Origin: Buttiauxella agrestis
GTDB taxonomy: Bacteria; Pseudomonadota; Gammaproteobacteria; Enterobacterales; Enterobacteriaceae
Assembly: GCF_900446255.1 (NCBI RefSeq)
Contig: NZ_UIGI01000001.1
Location: forward strand, 4,552,763-4,616,762
DNA length: 64,000 nt
Reading direction: 5' to 3'
In this document: positions 12,801 to 19,358 of the stretch, piece after piece
Layout: each line of letters starts with the position of its first letter
Numbering within the stretch: position 1 is the first letter of the stretch
Position numbers and translations under genes: made by a program
Notes under the pieces: generated by a model
Databases searched by the model: none
What the model saw: only the letters and a program-made list of their open reading frames with translations
Told to the model about the DNA's origin: nothing

Positions 12801-15800
12801 CCTGACGTCTGACCTGAAATATACCTTCAAGCCGGTCGCCGACTGGAATGGCATCGTGCCGCAAATTAGCTACACCGTGACGGATGACAACGGCGGCGCG
12901 ATCGTGGTCGGTAAAATCGACATCGCGGTAAACCCGGTGAAGGATATCGCCGATGACTACGTGACGATGCACGCCGGAACCAGCGCGACGACGGACGTGT
13001 TTGCCAACGACACGTTCGTCAACCCGGACAAGGAAATCAGCGACTTAGGCACCGCCAAATTTGGCACCGTTAAATTAAGCCCTGACGGCAAAAGTATTGT
13101 CTACACGCCAGCGCCTGCATTTGTCGGCAACGACAGTTACACCTACACCGTCACCAGCGGTGGCATTACCGAAACTGCCACGGTGTACATCACCGTCACC
13201 AACGCCCCTCCGGTGGCGCAGCCTGATGTCAATGCAGGTGACGAAGACACGACCCTCGCCGGGAACGTCTTAACCAACGATACCGACGCCGATAACCTCC
13301 CCGCCGTTCAGGACACGCTGACCGTCACAGGCTTCACCCTGGCTGGCGATTCGCTTTCTCGCGTGGTCGGCAGCCCGGTATTTATCTCCGGGCAAGGGCA
13401 ATTTACCCTCAACGCGGATGGCACCTACACGTTTGTTCCGGTCAAAGACTGGAATGGCACGCTGCCGGTGATTACCTACCAGATTAGCGACGGGCGAAAC
13501 GGCGGCACCAGCAGCAGCACTCTGACGCTGACCGTCACGCCAGTGCAGGACATCGCCCGCGACAGCGCCACCACACACGCCGGAACGCCCGTCGTCATTG
13601 ACGTTCTGGCCAACGACACCTTTGAAAATAGCGACCATCAGATAACCGCCACCACCAACGGCCTGCACGGCACCACAACGATTGTGAACGGGAAAGTGGT
13701 TTACACCCCGGTCGCGGGTTTTGTGGGAACCGATATCTTTGGCTACACCGTGACCAGCGGCGGCGTGCGTGAAACCACCTTTGTCACCGTCAACATTACC
13801 AACACCGCGTCACAGGCGGCTGACGACAGCAACGCCACGCCAGAAGATGGCATGGCGAGCGGCAATGTGCTGACCAACGATAGCGATGCTGATAACGACA
13901 AACTGACCCTCACCGGCTTTACCGTGGATGGCACGACGATTTACTCGGCGGGCGGCGCGCTCAACATCCCCAATATGGGCGTGTTGGTCATGCAGGCGGA
14001 CGGCAACTGGACGTTCACCCCGGTCGCCGACTGGAATGGCACTTTGCCGGAAGTGACGTATTTCGTCAGCGATGGCAATAATGGCGGCGAATCCGAAGCC
14101 AAACTACGGGTCATCATCACGTCGGTAAAAGATGCCTTTGACGATAACGTCACGGTACACGGCAACACTTCCGTGACCACCGATGTCTTCGCCAACGACA
14201 CTTTCGCCAACGGCGATAAAATTATTCAGAGCGTGACCCAGGGTAGCCACGGCACGGTGAGCATCGTCAACGGCAAAATCACCTACACGCCGAACGTGGG
14301 GTATGTCGGTGCCGACACTTATACCTACACCGTACTGAGCGGCGGAATTATCGAAAGGGCGACGGTTAACGTCACGGTGGAAAACACCCTGCCCGTGACG
14401 CGCCCGGATCTCAACATTACGCCGGAAGATAATGTCGTCAGCGGCAACGTGCTGAATAACGACACCGATCCCGACGGCGACCCGCTCACCGTCACGCAAT
14501 TTAGCGTCGGCGGGCAAACTGCGCCTGCGGGATATCCGGTGATTATCGCGGGCGTGGGGGAATTTACCTTACGCAGCGACGGCAGTTACACGCTAACCCC
14601 TATTGCCGACTGGAACGGCGTGGTGCCCACCGTCACTTACACCGTTAACGATGCGCTGATTGGCGGCACCTCGACCGGCACGCTGAATATCATTATTTCG
14701 CCAGTGGCCGATATTAATGCCGACGACTCCACCGTCCACGCCGGAAACGCGGTGACGACGGATGTCCTCGCCAACGATAACTTCGAGAACCCGAACGCCA
14801 TCATCACCGCCGTGACCAACGGTGAAAACGGCAGCGCCGTATTACAACCAGACGGGCAGATAACCTATACGCCGCGCGCGGGTTTTGTCGGCACCGATAC
14901 CTACACCTACACCGTGACCAGCGGCGGCGTCACTGAAACCACCACCGTCACCGTTCATGTCATTAACAGCGCGCCCGTCGTCAGCCCGGAAGGGGTCATT
15001 ACTCCGCAAGGGGACGCGGTTTCCGGCAACGTGTTAACCAACGATTCGGACCCGGACGGCGACCCGATTCATCTGTCCAGCTTCCAGTTTGGCGGCCAAC
15101 GTTACGCCGCGGGCGAAACCGCTGTGCTGGCGGGCGTTGGTAGCCTGACGGTACTGCGCGACGGCAGTTACACCTTTACGCCAGTGAGCAGCAAATTCGG
15201 CTTCGTTCCGCCCGTTTCCTACACCGTGAGCGATGGCAATGAAGGGGGCGAAACCAACGGCACATTGCGCATTCTGGTTGCGCCGTCGGTGGAAATTCAG
15301 GTCAGAGAGTCTGGCCTGACGCCGCTTGACCCAGGCGCTCAGGAAGTCAGCGGCACGCTGGATGTGCTGTCGCTGGATAAACTGCGCACCCTCACCTTCC
15401 AGGGGCGGGTGATCACCGCCGAGCAGCTTTTGCAGCTCAATCCGCTGTCGCCAATCACTATCGAAACCGTGACCGGCACCATCACGCTGCTGGCGTATTA
15501 CAGCCCGGCCGACGGCGAAGGCCGCATTGATTACCGCTTCACCCTGCGCGGAGCGGTGTCGCAGCCTGGGTTTGTCAGCACGCACAACGATTACGCCGTG
15601 CAGGTCAACGGAGCCACCATCGGCCAGTTGCGCATCACGGTGTTTAACGATTCGCCAACCGCCACCGATGACAACGCCGAAATCTTGCAGGACCAGGGCC
15701 AGGAATCGGCCAGCGGCAACCTGTTTAACGATGACCGTATCGGGGCGGATGGGGCGGCAAGCAATGGGCCAGTCACCGGCGTCAGCTCTGAAAACACCGG

Positions 15801-16521
15801 TAGCACGGGCATCATTGGCGGCAATACCTCCGGGCAATACGGCACGCTGACGCTCGACAACCAGGGCAACTGGCGTTACCAGGTGAACAGCAGCGACCCG
15901 CGTGTGGCAGCCCTTGAAGCCAATGCGTCGTTGAGCGAAGTGTTCGTTTACACCATCACCGACAGCGACGGGAACACAAGCGAAGCGCGTCTGACCATTT
16001 TGATTCATGGCATCACCGCCATGCCAAACACCGACAACCGGGACGGCGACCAGATTTTCGGTCGCGAAGAAGAGGAATTGCTGCCGCCTTATAGCCAAAG
16101 CTACGAGCCGGGCTTGTTTATTCTGCCGTTGGTCTATGATTTACAAAGCGATTCAGTGGGTCTGCAAACTCGCCTTAACAGCCGGTTTGCCGCCTACGGT
16201 TATGGCATCGAACATGCCAATGCGCCGGTCATGCAACAGGCGGTGCTGTTCTCGCGTTGGTACAACGACACGCGTGAACAACGCACGCTGCCAGGCCTTG
16301 AAAGCAACGGTCTGGGGCAAAACTCGCTGGGGAACTCATTTGGCCCATTCGCCGTAGGGCAGCCTGAAAAAGCCGTTGAACCACCCGTTGAACAAACCAT
16401 TGAACAACCTCCGGTTATCGCACTGGGGGCACAACCGCTCACGGCGCAGCTCGCGGCTTTAGAGAAACACACTTTGGCATCTGGAAAACACATTGCGGTC
16501 CCGACAATGACTCGCCGGTAA
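3817..16521 (+). CDS. Giant cadherin-like repeat surface protein with N-terminal LEPR motif and DUF4347
   Basis: A 4234-aa protein (estimated over 400 kDa). There is no Sec signal peptide; the N-terminus is basic and carries FALEPRQLFDGAA (residues 17-29), the LEPR-XLL-type motif found at the start of many giant exported proteins. A Pro/Ala-rich linker is followed by a DUF4347 domain (about residues 85-245; HIISHGAS and LLYGCNV motifs). Then come about eight divergent cadherin/Ig-like domains marked by xPVNDAP-type junctions (about 260-2260), eight tandem 194-201-aa units (about 2260-3720), a ninth partial unit, and a VCBS-like domain (about 3940-4065). The C-terminal 165 residues are non-repetitive. 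Acidic DxD/DPDGD calcium-type motifs are frequent, but no RTX nonapeptides were seen. Four export-type genes follow directly. The likely role is a surface or biofilm adhesin; receptor and function are inferred only. Confidence 0.85.
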   Translation: MSTQRRDNPTRPRHHRFALEPRQLFDGAAVAEAASHADNSPDAQHHNNAPDASKAVIVPQSTAPAPASITAPAPAPADAPAPHEVYVVDSHVQNWQSLVSQLPEGSRVLVLDSKQSGLEQINDALKNDKNISAIHIISHGASDEITLGSDKLNDKTIAQYQQQLEKLGEKLTSDGDILLYGCNVTAQDTVLITRMADYTHADVAASNDETGSAAKAADWTLESSTGVIETRSLSLAYDGVLQAPEITTRVPDMVVSEPSTLRPGAETGSFSGLTLNVSDENVAISVSLTNAAAGDLVNGATSGKTLEFVGSVADAQAWLNSLKFTASDTELGHQSASTDVQFFVLTLSGNDSLVTHISITPANDPVTVADSTLIVPERNGSGTVITEATLAALDPELQIGAQSASQIVYSLTAMPQYGYLTLNGTRLGVGSVFTQQNVRDGALKYVHTATGDTQNTADGFSAKVNDGATPIGQSDTVSVTLEIAPENQPPTISGGGIVYEGQPQNAANTGNVGQYIVAESGGDTQDITLTLTITALPAHGTLYFKGVPVTQGQQFSYAERNFLTYENDGQDNVGTDSFGVTVTDEGGGTATSASSDAIIKLDIQQVDDDPFLDTDSSLHADVVPGPADVVLTPEMLTSLDTDSSADRVSFIVDTAGLTHGYLTLNGLLLKTGDTFTMEDVIGGKVAYTQYLNAQPGGIDVFNFRVIDHSTALRWNPDGTTFTRQGGIWDGEAASSQLTHFQFTIGLVRLANNPTPDNVPPWSIPDSTNSSGYIGTDVTNPTLPPHGSINEGGSLVLSGTGNISDATPGMSYVVQGISPDQIVYTYLGTDAGQSGLTIMKSDGNGGMVAVNAFGSFTQAELDAGLVRIVHDGGENFEFNARFSVSAGQVTLDANGNPVAVTWNPELKIFVTPVNDAPVITGSSNTVLAEGETVYITTSQLNLNDPDDANSGSPWENIANINGSNNYALNNEVVGANALKIVFQSLPTGGVLQYFNGTSWVTITSADIGTLKLDASLLKNDNSSGLRFVSNGSEVRSTSFIVSAVDRWGTASAANATVGIIITNVNDGPMIPATPDSPDITVPPDSPNNIGGQPANNPATVVEGGYVQLDSSQLQAYDPDSSPEQVQYTVSTVPAHGRLAYSTDGVNFSFLGNGSTFTQADINNGRIYYLNNGDEAAGSGLNADGFNFTLSDGDKEQSGNHFAINVTPTNDKPTVTAPSGPIDIGGSSHAVNGFTVADPDIASGSSATNILETTVRLLHSNGSAFSQAEYNNIVLTAAVNTGATVTGGINGYLVITGTVAQINAALAGLTVTFPDDRNAQYQVQVITDDRLRDTNGNLDGAANGGPVNQPATPAFGTPPGAVDGTTYNWYLAGVPASNGNISANQVVINASETNDPGTLVVGNTDKTTFEDQPTIIGGDITIADDESAAFGKNVTVTLTVAQGQLGIAGADDNSGFIIDGVTITGDNSGQLVLTGTASAIQALLNDPTRGLTYLSDKDANHDQNAAAAGDVTLNIHLDTSASSVGNTISAVPADVQIAITITPVNDAPTVTAPTDTILLDNNAPGGNSVGGFVISDPDVSDAGGIATGEQNIVQVTVRITDQNGNPFLVGQYRDQQNSAVNISSLNTTSGVTVQSTSPDGINPPANGVNAPLVITGTIDQINAYLAQLQVRMSGIEVDDADQYFRVEVIVDDRMRDANGRLTTGANGGDNANPTGDGTSPVPTTDTSPYAKVPTGLELNVATTYRTVFQSSINDPAHIDLGGSPVLNTDENNATVTLPPITLSDVDAGSQTMTVTVKLPNGFTFVAPTGSGGTVTGAGTDTLTFTGSYAQINTYLAGLKVSLPDVPGSAAASDWNGNFGVTVAVNDGGNSGSRPGTLPNMTDPNSDPGQVEYEDGPGGTSSALITTRTFTFTVNPVNDAPVVVGTPTVTIPTLEEDTLGSSVSGQSVNSLFSGFFNDQHDTVDNSTNGGAGGSLADNFYGVAITQLTTNAAQGEWQYSLDGVNWLAVGNRSDSNALILTASSSLRFVPAPNYFGNPATLGVRLVETNANGDISSTPTVLPNGSVTDINTTGGHGGTSIYSETVITLSTVVTNINDRPTLGDKTLTIAEDTNGTQTVGQLFQSVYGDATDNQTAIAGGGNASGALSYIAIYANDTDASKGQWQYFDGTTWQAIPSDLGENRAFVLASTTQMRFVPTADYNGSVSGGLHLRASDTTDTTANGIFSGRVNFFDFARDNDPTSHWSNTATLGVNITAVADANNDSFTTHANVPLIKNASDLLANDSFTNADKTVTTVTQPTNGTLTYVGGVLTYTPNQGFVGTDSYTYTVTSGGVTEQATVTINVTNQAPIVANENQTLNEDTSASGNVLTNDRDPDGAVDTLTVKTFTVEGQTYTAGTTVTLADSHGTLTVNANGTYNYTPGGDWHGDILVSYVVTDGNMNGDKTATLGLHIAAVDDAIDNIEKEHTGTVITTDVLANDSFINSDRAVTDFSQGTHGTVTRGPGNSLIYTPTPGYVGQDKYTYTVTSGGVTETATVFILLTNTPPTPTKQLASTPEDTALNGDVLHTIVDPDNDPLHVTDFQIAGITGTFQAGDSVVIADKGTFILRANGTYTFVPIADWNGKVPIITFSVSDNTFDPPTQSTLEITVTQVQDAVNDSVSTHAGTPVTINALNNDRFSNADATITGTGVPAHGSVSIVNNQLVYTPDAGYVGEDSFTYTVTSGGVTEIATVTVTMTNAAPTVPNVYITTTEDRPILDTLLGGATDGDNDNLSIVKFTINGTDYAAGLTPVDIPGMGRITITQEGLYLFTPLADWNGIVPPINYTVSDGNQGGEVSSTLVITVTPVVDIQADQASTHSDDAVIINVLANDTFTNADRQVSVSGISAQGGRLEVLSDNTVRYSPPAGYSGRDSFTYTVTSGGITETTIVSILVTNTSPLSGNMQLVMNEDGAPLTGLLNVTDPDNDVLRVTSFQIDGITTPFTVPDNGVPVSADIAGVGVFTLTSDLKYTFKPVADWNGIVPQISYTVTDDNGGAIVVGKIDIAVNPVKDIADDYVTMHAGTSATTDVFANDTFVNPDKEISDLGTAKFGTVKLSPDGKSIVYTPAPAFVGNDSYTYTVTSGGITETATVYITVTNAPPVAQPDVNAGDEDTTLAGNVLTNDTDADNLPAVQDTLTVTGFTLAGDSLSRVVGSPVFISGQGQFTLNADGTYTFVPVKDWNGTLPVITYQISDGRNGGTSSSTLTLTVTPVQDIARDSATTHAGTPVVIDVLANDTFENSDHQITATTNGLHGTTTIVNGKVVYTPVAGFVGTDIFGYTVTSGGVRETTFVTVNITNTASQAADDSNATPEDGMASGNVLTNDSDADNDKLTLTGFTVDGTTIYSAGGALNIPNMGVLVMQADGNWTFTPVADWNGTLPEVTYFVSDGNNGGESEAKLRVIITSVKDAFDDNVTVHGNTSVTTDVFANDTFANGDKIIQSVTQGSHGTVSIVNGKITYTPNVGYVGADTYTYTVLSGGIIERATVNVTVENTLPVTRPDLNITPEDNVVSGNVLNNDTDPDGDPLTVTQFSVGGQTAPAGYPVIIAGVGEFTLRSDGSYTLTPIADWNGVVPTVTYTVNDALIGGTSTGTLNIIISPVADINADDSTVHAGNAVTTDVLANDNFENPNAIITAVTNGENGSAVLQPDGQITYTPRAGFVGTDTYTYTVTSGGVTETTTVTVHVINSAPVVSPEGVITPQGDAVSGNVLTNDSDPDGDPIHLSSFQFGGQRYAAGETAVLAGVGSLTVLRDGSYTFTPVSSKFGFVPPVSYTVSDGNEGGETNGTLRILVAPSVEIQVRESGLTPLDPGAQEVSGTLDVLSLDKLRTLTFQGRVITAEQLLQLNPLSPITIETVTGTITLLAYYSPADGEGRIDYRFTLRGAVSQPGFVSTHNDYAVQVNGATIGQLRITVFNDSPTATDDNAEILQDQGQESASGNLFNDDRIGADGAASNGPVTGVSSENTGSTGIIGGNTSGQYGTLTLDNQGNWRYQVNSSDPRVAALEANASLSEVFVYTITDSDGNTSEARLTILIHGITAMPNTDNRDGDQIFGREEEELLPPYSQSYEPGLFILPLVYDLQSDSVGLQTRLNSRFAAYGYGIEHANAPVMQQAVLFSRWYNDTREQRTLPGLESNGLGQNSLGNSFGPFAVGQPEKAVEPPVEQTIEQPPVIALGAQPLTAQLAALEKHTLASGKHIAVPTMTRR
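10590..14965 (+). repeat. Eight tandem ~590-bp coding repeats in the giant adhesin
   Basis: Each unit ends with a segment like YTYTVTSGGVTETATV. The serine codon in TSGG recurs at about 10792, 11380, 11965, 12553, 13156, 13756, 14338 and 14920, giving periods of 588, 585, 588, 603, 600, 582 and 582 bp. Every period is a multiple of three. Within a unit a DWNG-containing cadherin-like half (GNVLTNDxDPDxD ... ADWNG ... YTVSDG) alternates with a half containing VLANDTF and YTPxxGFVGxDTYTYTVTSGG. Nucleotide identity is highest over the TSGG block. Confidence 0.85.
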
Positions 16522-16531
16522 AGGCTTTAAG

Positions 16532-18454
16532 ATGGAAATAACAACGATGAACGCATACGTGATAACTGAACAAAAAAAACGTGGCGTGCCGTTAGTCAAA
16601 CCTGTTGCCGGGTTGATTGCGGTGCTGATTTTGGCAGGCTGTGGCACCATTAAACCGGAACCGCTCTCTCAGGATGAAATAACCGCGCGAGTGAATCGTG
16701 ACCGGGCAGAAATGTACCGTGGGCAGGAAGCACTCAGCGGCCCCATGACGTTGTCCGACGCCATGGCGCGCGCGTTGAAATACAACCTCGACTACCGTCT
16801 GAAAATGATGGAAACCGCGCTGTCGCGCAGTTTGCTGGATGTTTCGCAACAAGACATGCTGCCCAAACTGATGGCAGATGCGGGCTATCGCTGGCGCAAT
16901 AACGACTCCGGCGGCACCAGCGTCGGCATCGATGACGGGCTGGTCAGCTTGCGTCCGTCCACGTCCGAAGAGCGCGAACATTATCTTTCCAGCGCCACCT
17001 TCTCCTGGGATTTGCTCGATTTCGGGATGAGCTACTTCCGCGCCAAACAGCAGGCCGATGAAGTCAACATTGCCGAAGAACGCCGCCGTAAAGTGCTGCA
17101 AAACATCGTCCAGGAAGTGCGTGATGCCTACTGGCGTGCGCTGGGTGCGCAGCGTTTACTCGACGAAACTCAACCGCTGGCCGAGCAAATTGCCCAGGCG
17201 CTGGATAAAACGCGTGAGGCCGAACAGGCCGGGATCCTGCCGCCAATCGAAGGGCTGGAATATCAACGCGCCCTGCTGGATGCCATGACCTTGCTGAACC
17301 AGAAGCGCCAGCAAATGGAGCTGGCGAAAAGCGAGCTGACGGCGCTTATCAACTTGCCGCCAGGCACGCCGCTGGTGTTGCAGGACACGCCAACACCGCT
17401 GGCTCCGGCACCGACAAATATCGATAAACTTGAGCAAATGGCGCTCGAACGACGCCCTGAGCTGCGCGAAGAAGATTACAAAACGCGTATCGACAGTTAC
17501 GAAACCAAGCGCCAGATCGCCTCATTGTTCCCGAGCCTGAACTTGTTCGCCGGGCTGAATTACGACTCTAACGATTATCTCTACAACAATGACTGGATTG
17601 AAGGCGGCGTGGGTGTCTCGATGAACCTGTTTAAACTGCTGAGTATTCCGGCCATCAGTAACGCCAGCGATGCCCGCGCTCAAACCGACGACGCTCGCCG
17701 TATGGCGCTGAGTATGGCGGTTCTGACCCAGGTGCGTGTAGCAACCGAGCGCTACAAACTCGCCTCGTATGACTTCCAGATTGCCGAGCAATCCGCGCAG
17801 GTGGACCAACGCCTGGCGAGTATTTCCCGCGCCGGATCTGACAACTCGCTGACCAGTGACCTCGAAACATTGCGTACTCAGGCGCGTTCGATTGTGTCGC
17901 GCTTCCAGGAAGCCTCATCGTATGCCGAAGCCCAGGCCGCTTACGGGCGCGTACTGAACTCCGTGGGGATTGACTTACTGCCGGATCAGGTCGCAAAAAC
18001 CGACGTTGCCAGCTTATCGCGACAAATCGCCACCAGTTTGCGCCAGCAAGAGAGCAGCGTGTTTGCGCGTACCGCAGGCATCAGCGTGGAAAAACATCCG
18101 ATTGCGATTCAGATTACGCGCGTGCCGTCCGGCGTGTCGCGTGGTGCTGTCGAACAGTCGGTTGGCCGTGTGATTGAAGCCAATCACCTGTCGCTGGAAC
18201 CGTCGCCAAACAGCCTAAATCTGCAAATGAGCTTTAGCACCGGAGCCAGCAGCGGCACGCGCAAAGGCGTGTGGACGATGCGCGTGAAAGATGCGACCGG
18301 AGCCGAAGTGCTGACGCGCCAGTACACCAGTTATCTGCCAAACGAAACCAGCACACGTTCCATTACCGCCCTGGCAGAAGCCGCGACGTTATCCATTACC
18401 AGTGATTTGCAGAGGCTCGCAGGAGCACCCCCTGTTCTGACCGCGACGCCATGA
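16532..18454 (+). CDS. TolC-family outer-membrane factor, lipoprotein type, with extra C-terminal domain
   Basis: 640 aa. A lipobox LAGC (Cys37) predicts an outer-membrane lipoprotein, as in CusC/OprM-type factors. Residues of about 70-500 show the repeated helical-hairpin TolC fold, with MTLSDAMARALKYN at the start and a second half beginning around RRPELREEDYKTRID. About 140 residues follow the TolC core (roughly 500-640), containing SVEKHPIAIQITRVPSG and a VWTMRVKDATG strand pattern; this is not normal in TolC proteins and may be a periplasmic docking domain. The start follows the adhesin stop by 10 bp with AAGG at 16521-16524, so translation is probably coupled. It should form the outer-membrane duct for the giant protein. 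Confidence 0.82.
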   Translation: MEITTMNAYVITEQKKRGVPLVKPVAGLIAVLILAGCGTIKPEPLSQDEITARVNRDRAEMYRGQEALSGPMTLSDAMARALKYNLDYRLKMMETALSRSLLDVSQQDMLPKLMADAGYRWRNNDSGGTSVGIDDGLVSLRPSTSEEREHYLSSATFSWDLLDFGMSYFRAKQQADEVNIAEERRRKVLQNIVQEVRDAYWRALGAQRLLDETQPLAEQIAQALDKTREAEQAGILPPIEGLEYQRALLDAMTLLNQKRQQMELAKSELTALINLPPGTPLVLQDTPTPLAPAPTNIDKLEQMALERRPELREEDYKTRIDSYETKRQIASLFPSLNLFAGLNYDSNDYLYNNDWIEGGVGVSMNLFKLLSIPAISNASDARAQTDDARRMALSMAVLTQVRVATERYKLASYDFQIAEQSAQVDQRLASISRAGSDNSLTSDLETLRTQARSIVSRFQEASSYAEAQAAYGRVLNSVGIDLLPDQVAKTDVASLSRQIATSLRQQESSVFARTAGISVEKHPIAIQITRVPSGVSRGAVEQSVGRVIEANHLSLEPSPNSLNLQMSFSTGASSGTRKGVWTMRVKDATGAEVLTRQYTSYLPNETSTRSITALAEAATLSITSDLQRLAGAPPVLTATP

Positions 18455-18461
18455 GGCTTTT

Positions 18462-19358
18462 ATGAATACAAAAACAATGGTGGATGACGCTACGCTTATC
18501 CACCCTACAAAACATGCGAATCATTTTCGTCCGGTGAATACATCCTTGAATGGTCTTCGTAGGTCGGATAAGCGCAGCGCCATCCGACAAAAATTTATCG
18601 CCGGGTTAATCTGCGCCCTTTCCTGCCTGGCTGTTCCTGCGTTTGCCCAGGACGGTAACACCCAGGTGCGCTTCCTGGTACTCGCCAACCGCGAAAGCCC
18701 ACTTTCCAGCGTGGTTCCCGGACGCATGGCGAAAATCAACGTGCAGCTCGGCGATTCGGTCACGCAAAACAAAGTGCTGGCGACCATGGACTGTAGCGAT
18801 TTGGTGGCGCGTAAAAATGCCGCCGAAGCGGAATATCACGCCGCGCAATTGCGTTACGAAGCCAAAGCAAAACTGCAAGGTTTGCAGTCTGCCGCCGCAC
18901 TGGAAGTGGGTTTAGCCGCCTCCGAAGTGAACCGTACCAAAGGCCAGATGGGAATTTTTGACGCCCAACTGGCGCAGTGCAAATTCATCTCGCCGTTTAA
19001 CGGACGGGTGGCGAAAATCTACGTCAAAGAAGGTCAGGGCATTGGGGCGGGAGCACCGGTGATTGATCTCGTCGGCAGCGGCACATTGCGCGCGCGTTTA
19101 AACGTGCCATCAAACTGGGTGGCGTGGCTGAAAATTGGCTCGCAGCTGAATGCCTCGGTCGGCGAAACGGGCAAACAATATCCGCTCACCGTGACCAACA
19201 TCAGCGGCAAAGTGGACGCCGTCAGCCAGACCATCGAAATCGAAACCCGCTTCCCGGAAAAAACGGACGACGTGCTGCCAGGGATGAGCGGGCAAGCCGT
19301 GGCAATTTGCCCGCCGGATGAAAACCGTTGCCTGAAAAGCGGAGCTGCAAATTCGTGA
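18462..19358 (+). CDS. Periplasmic adaptor (HlyD/RND-adaptor type) with REP-encoded N-terminal extension
   Basis: 298 aa. From about residue 63 on it is a soluble adaptor: barrel-sandwich halves (SSVVPGRMAKINVQLGDSV and FISPFNGRVAKIYVKEGQG) around a short helical hairpin, then a beta-barrel domain (LRARLNVPSNW). It has a Sec signal sequence (hydrophobic core 45-58, cleavage after VPAFA), but the n-region is about 43 residues, very long. Residues 6-15 and 34-43 are encoded by two REP-like palindromes. The ATG has a good GAGG site at 18453-18456 and follows the previous stop by 7 bp; a TTG at 18546 could give a normal-length signal peptide. The likely role is to bridge inner- and outer-membrane parts of the export complex. 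Confidence 0.8.
   Translation: MNTKTMVDDATLIHPTKHANHFRPVNTSLNGLRRSDKRSAIRQKFIAGLICALSCLAVPAFAQDGNTQVRFLVLANRESPLSSVVPGRMAKINVQLGDSVTQNKVLATMDCSDLVARKNAAEAEYHAAQLRYEAKAKLQGLQSAAALEVGLAASEVNRTKGQMGIFDAQLAQCKFISPFNGRVAKIYVKEGQGIGAGAPVIDLVGSGTLRARLNVPSNWVAWLKIGSQLNASVGETGKQYPLTVTNISGKVDAVSQTIEIETRFPEKTDDVLPGMSGQAVAICPPDENRCLKSGAANS
18479..18588. repeat. Pair of REP-like palindromes inside the adaptor coding sequence
   Basis: Element A at 18479-18504 has arms GGTGGAT and ATCCACC around a GCTACGC core. Element B at 18563-18588 has arms GTCGGAT and ATCCGAC. Both are followed by ACAAAA-type tails. Copies of the same two families occur between genes at 29921, 38973, 39010, 48614 and 48660, where they are intergenic or touch only a gene end. 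Confidence 0.85.

Noticed and set aside
10590-14965. CRISPR or minisatellite array
   Set aside because: Repeats are about 590 bp, in frame and protein-coding; there are no short repeats with unique spacers.
15034-16098. Long open frame (354 codons) on the minus strand within the adhesin gene
   Set aside because: It is a shadow of the repeat-rich, GC-biased coding strand; there is no ribosome site or recognisable domain, and many similar shadows lie along the adhesin.
3817-16521. RTX toxin
   Set aside because: No GGxGxDxxx nonapeptide arrays were seen and no toxin domain; the protein is cadherin/VCBS-like.
18479-18588. Intergenic REPs with the adaptor starting downstream of them
   Set aside because: The ATG at 18462 has the only good ribosome site and is coupled to the upstream stop; no ATG or GTG lies between the repeats and the signal core. 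The TTG at 18546 remains possible and is noted.
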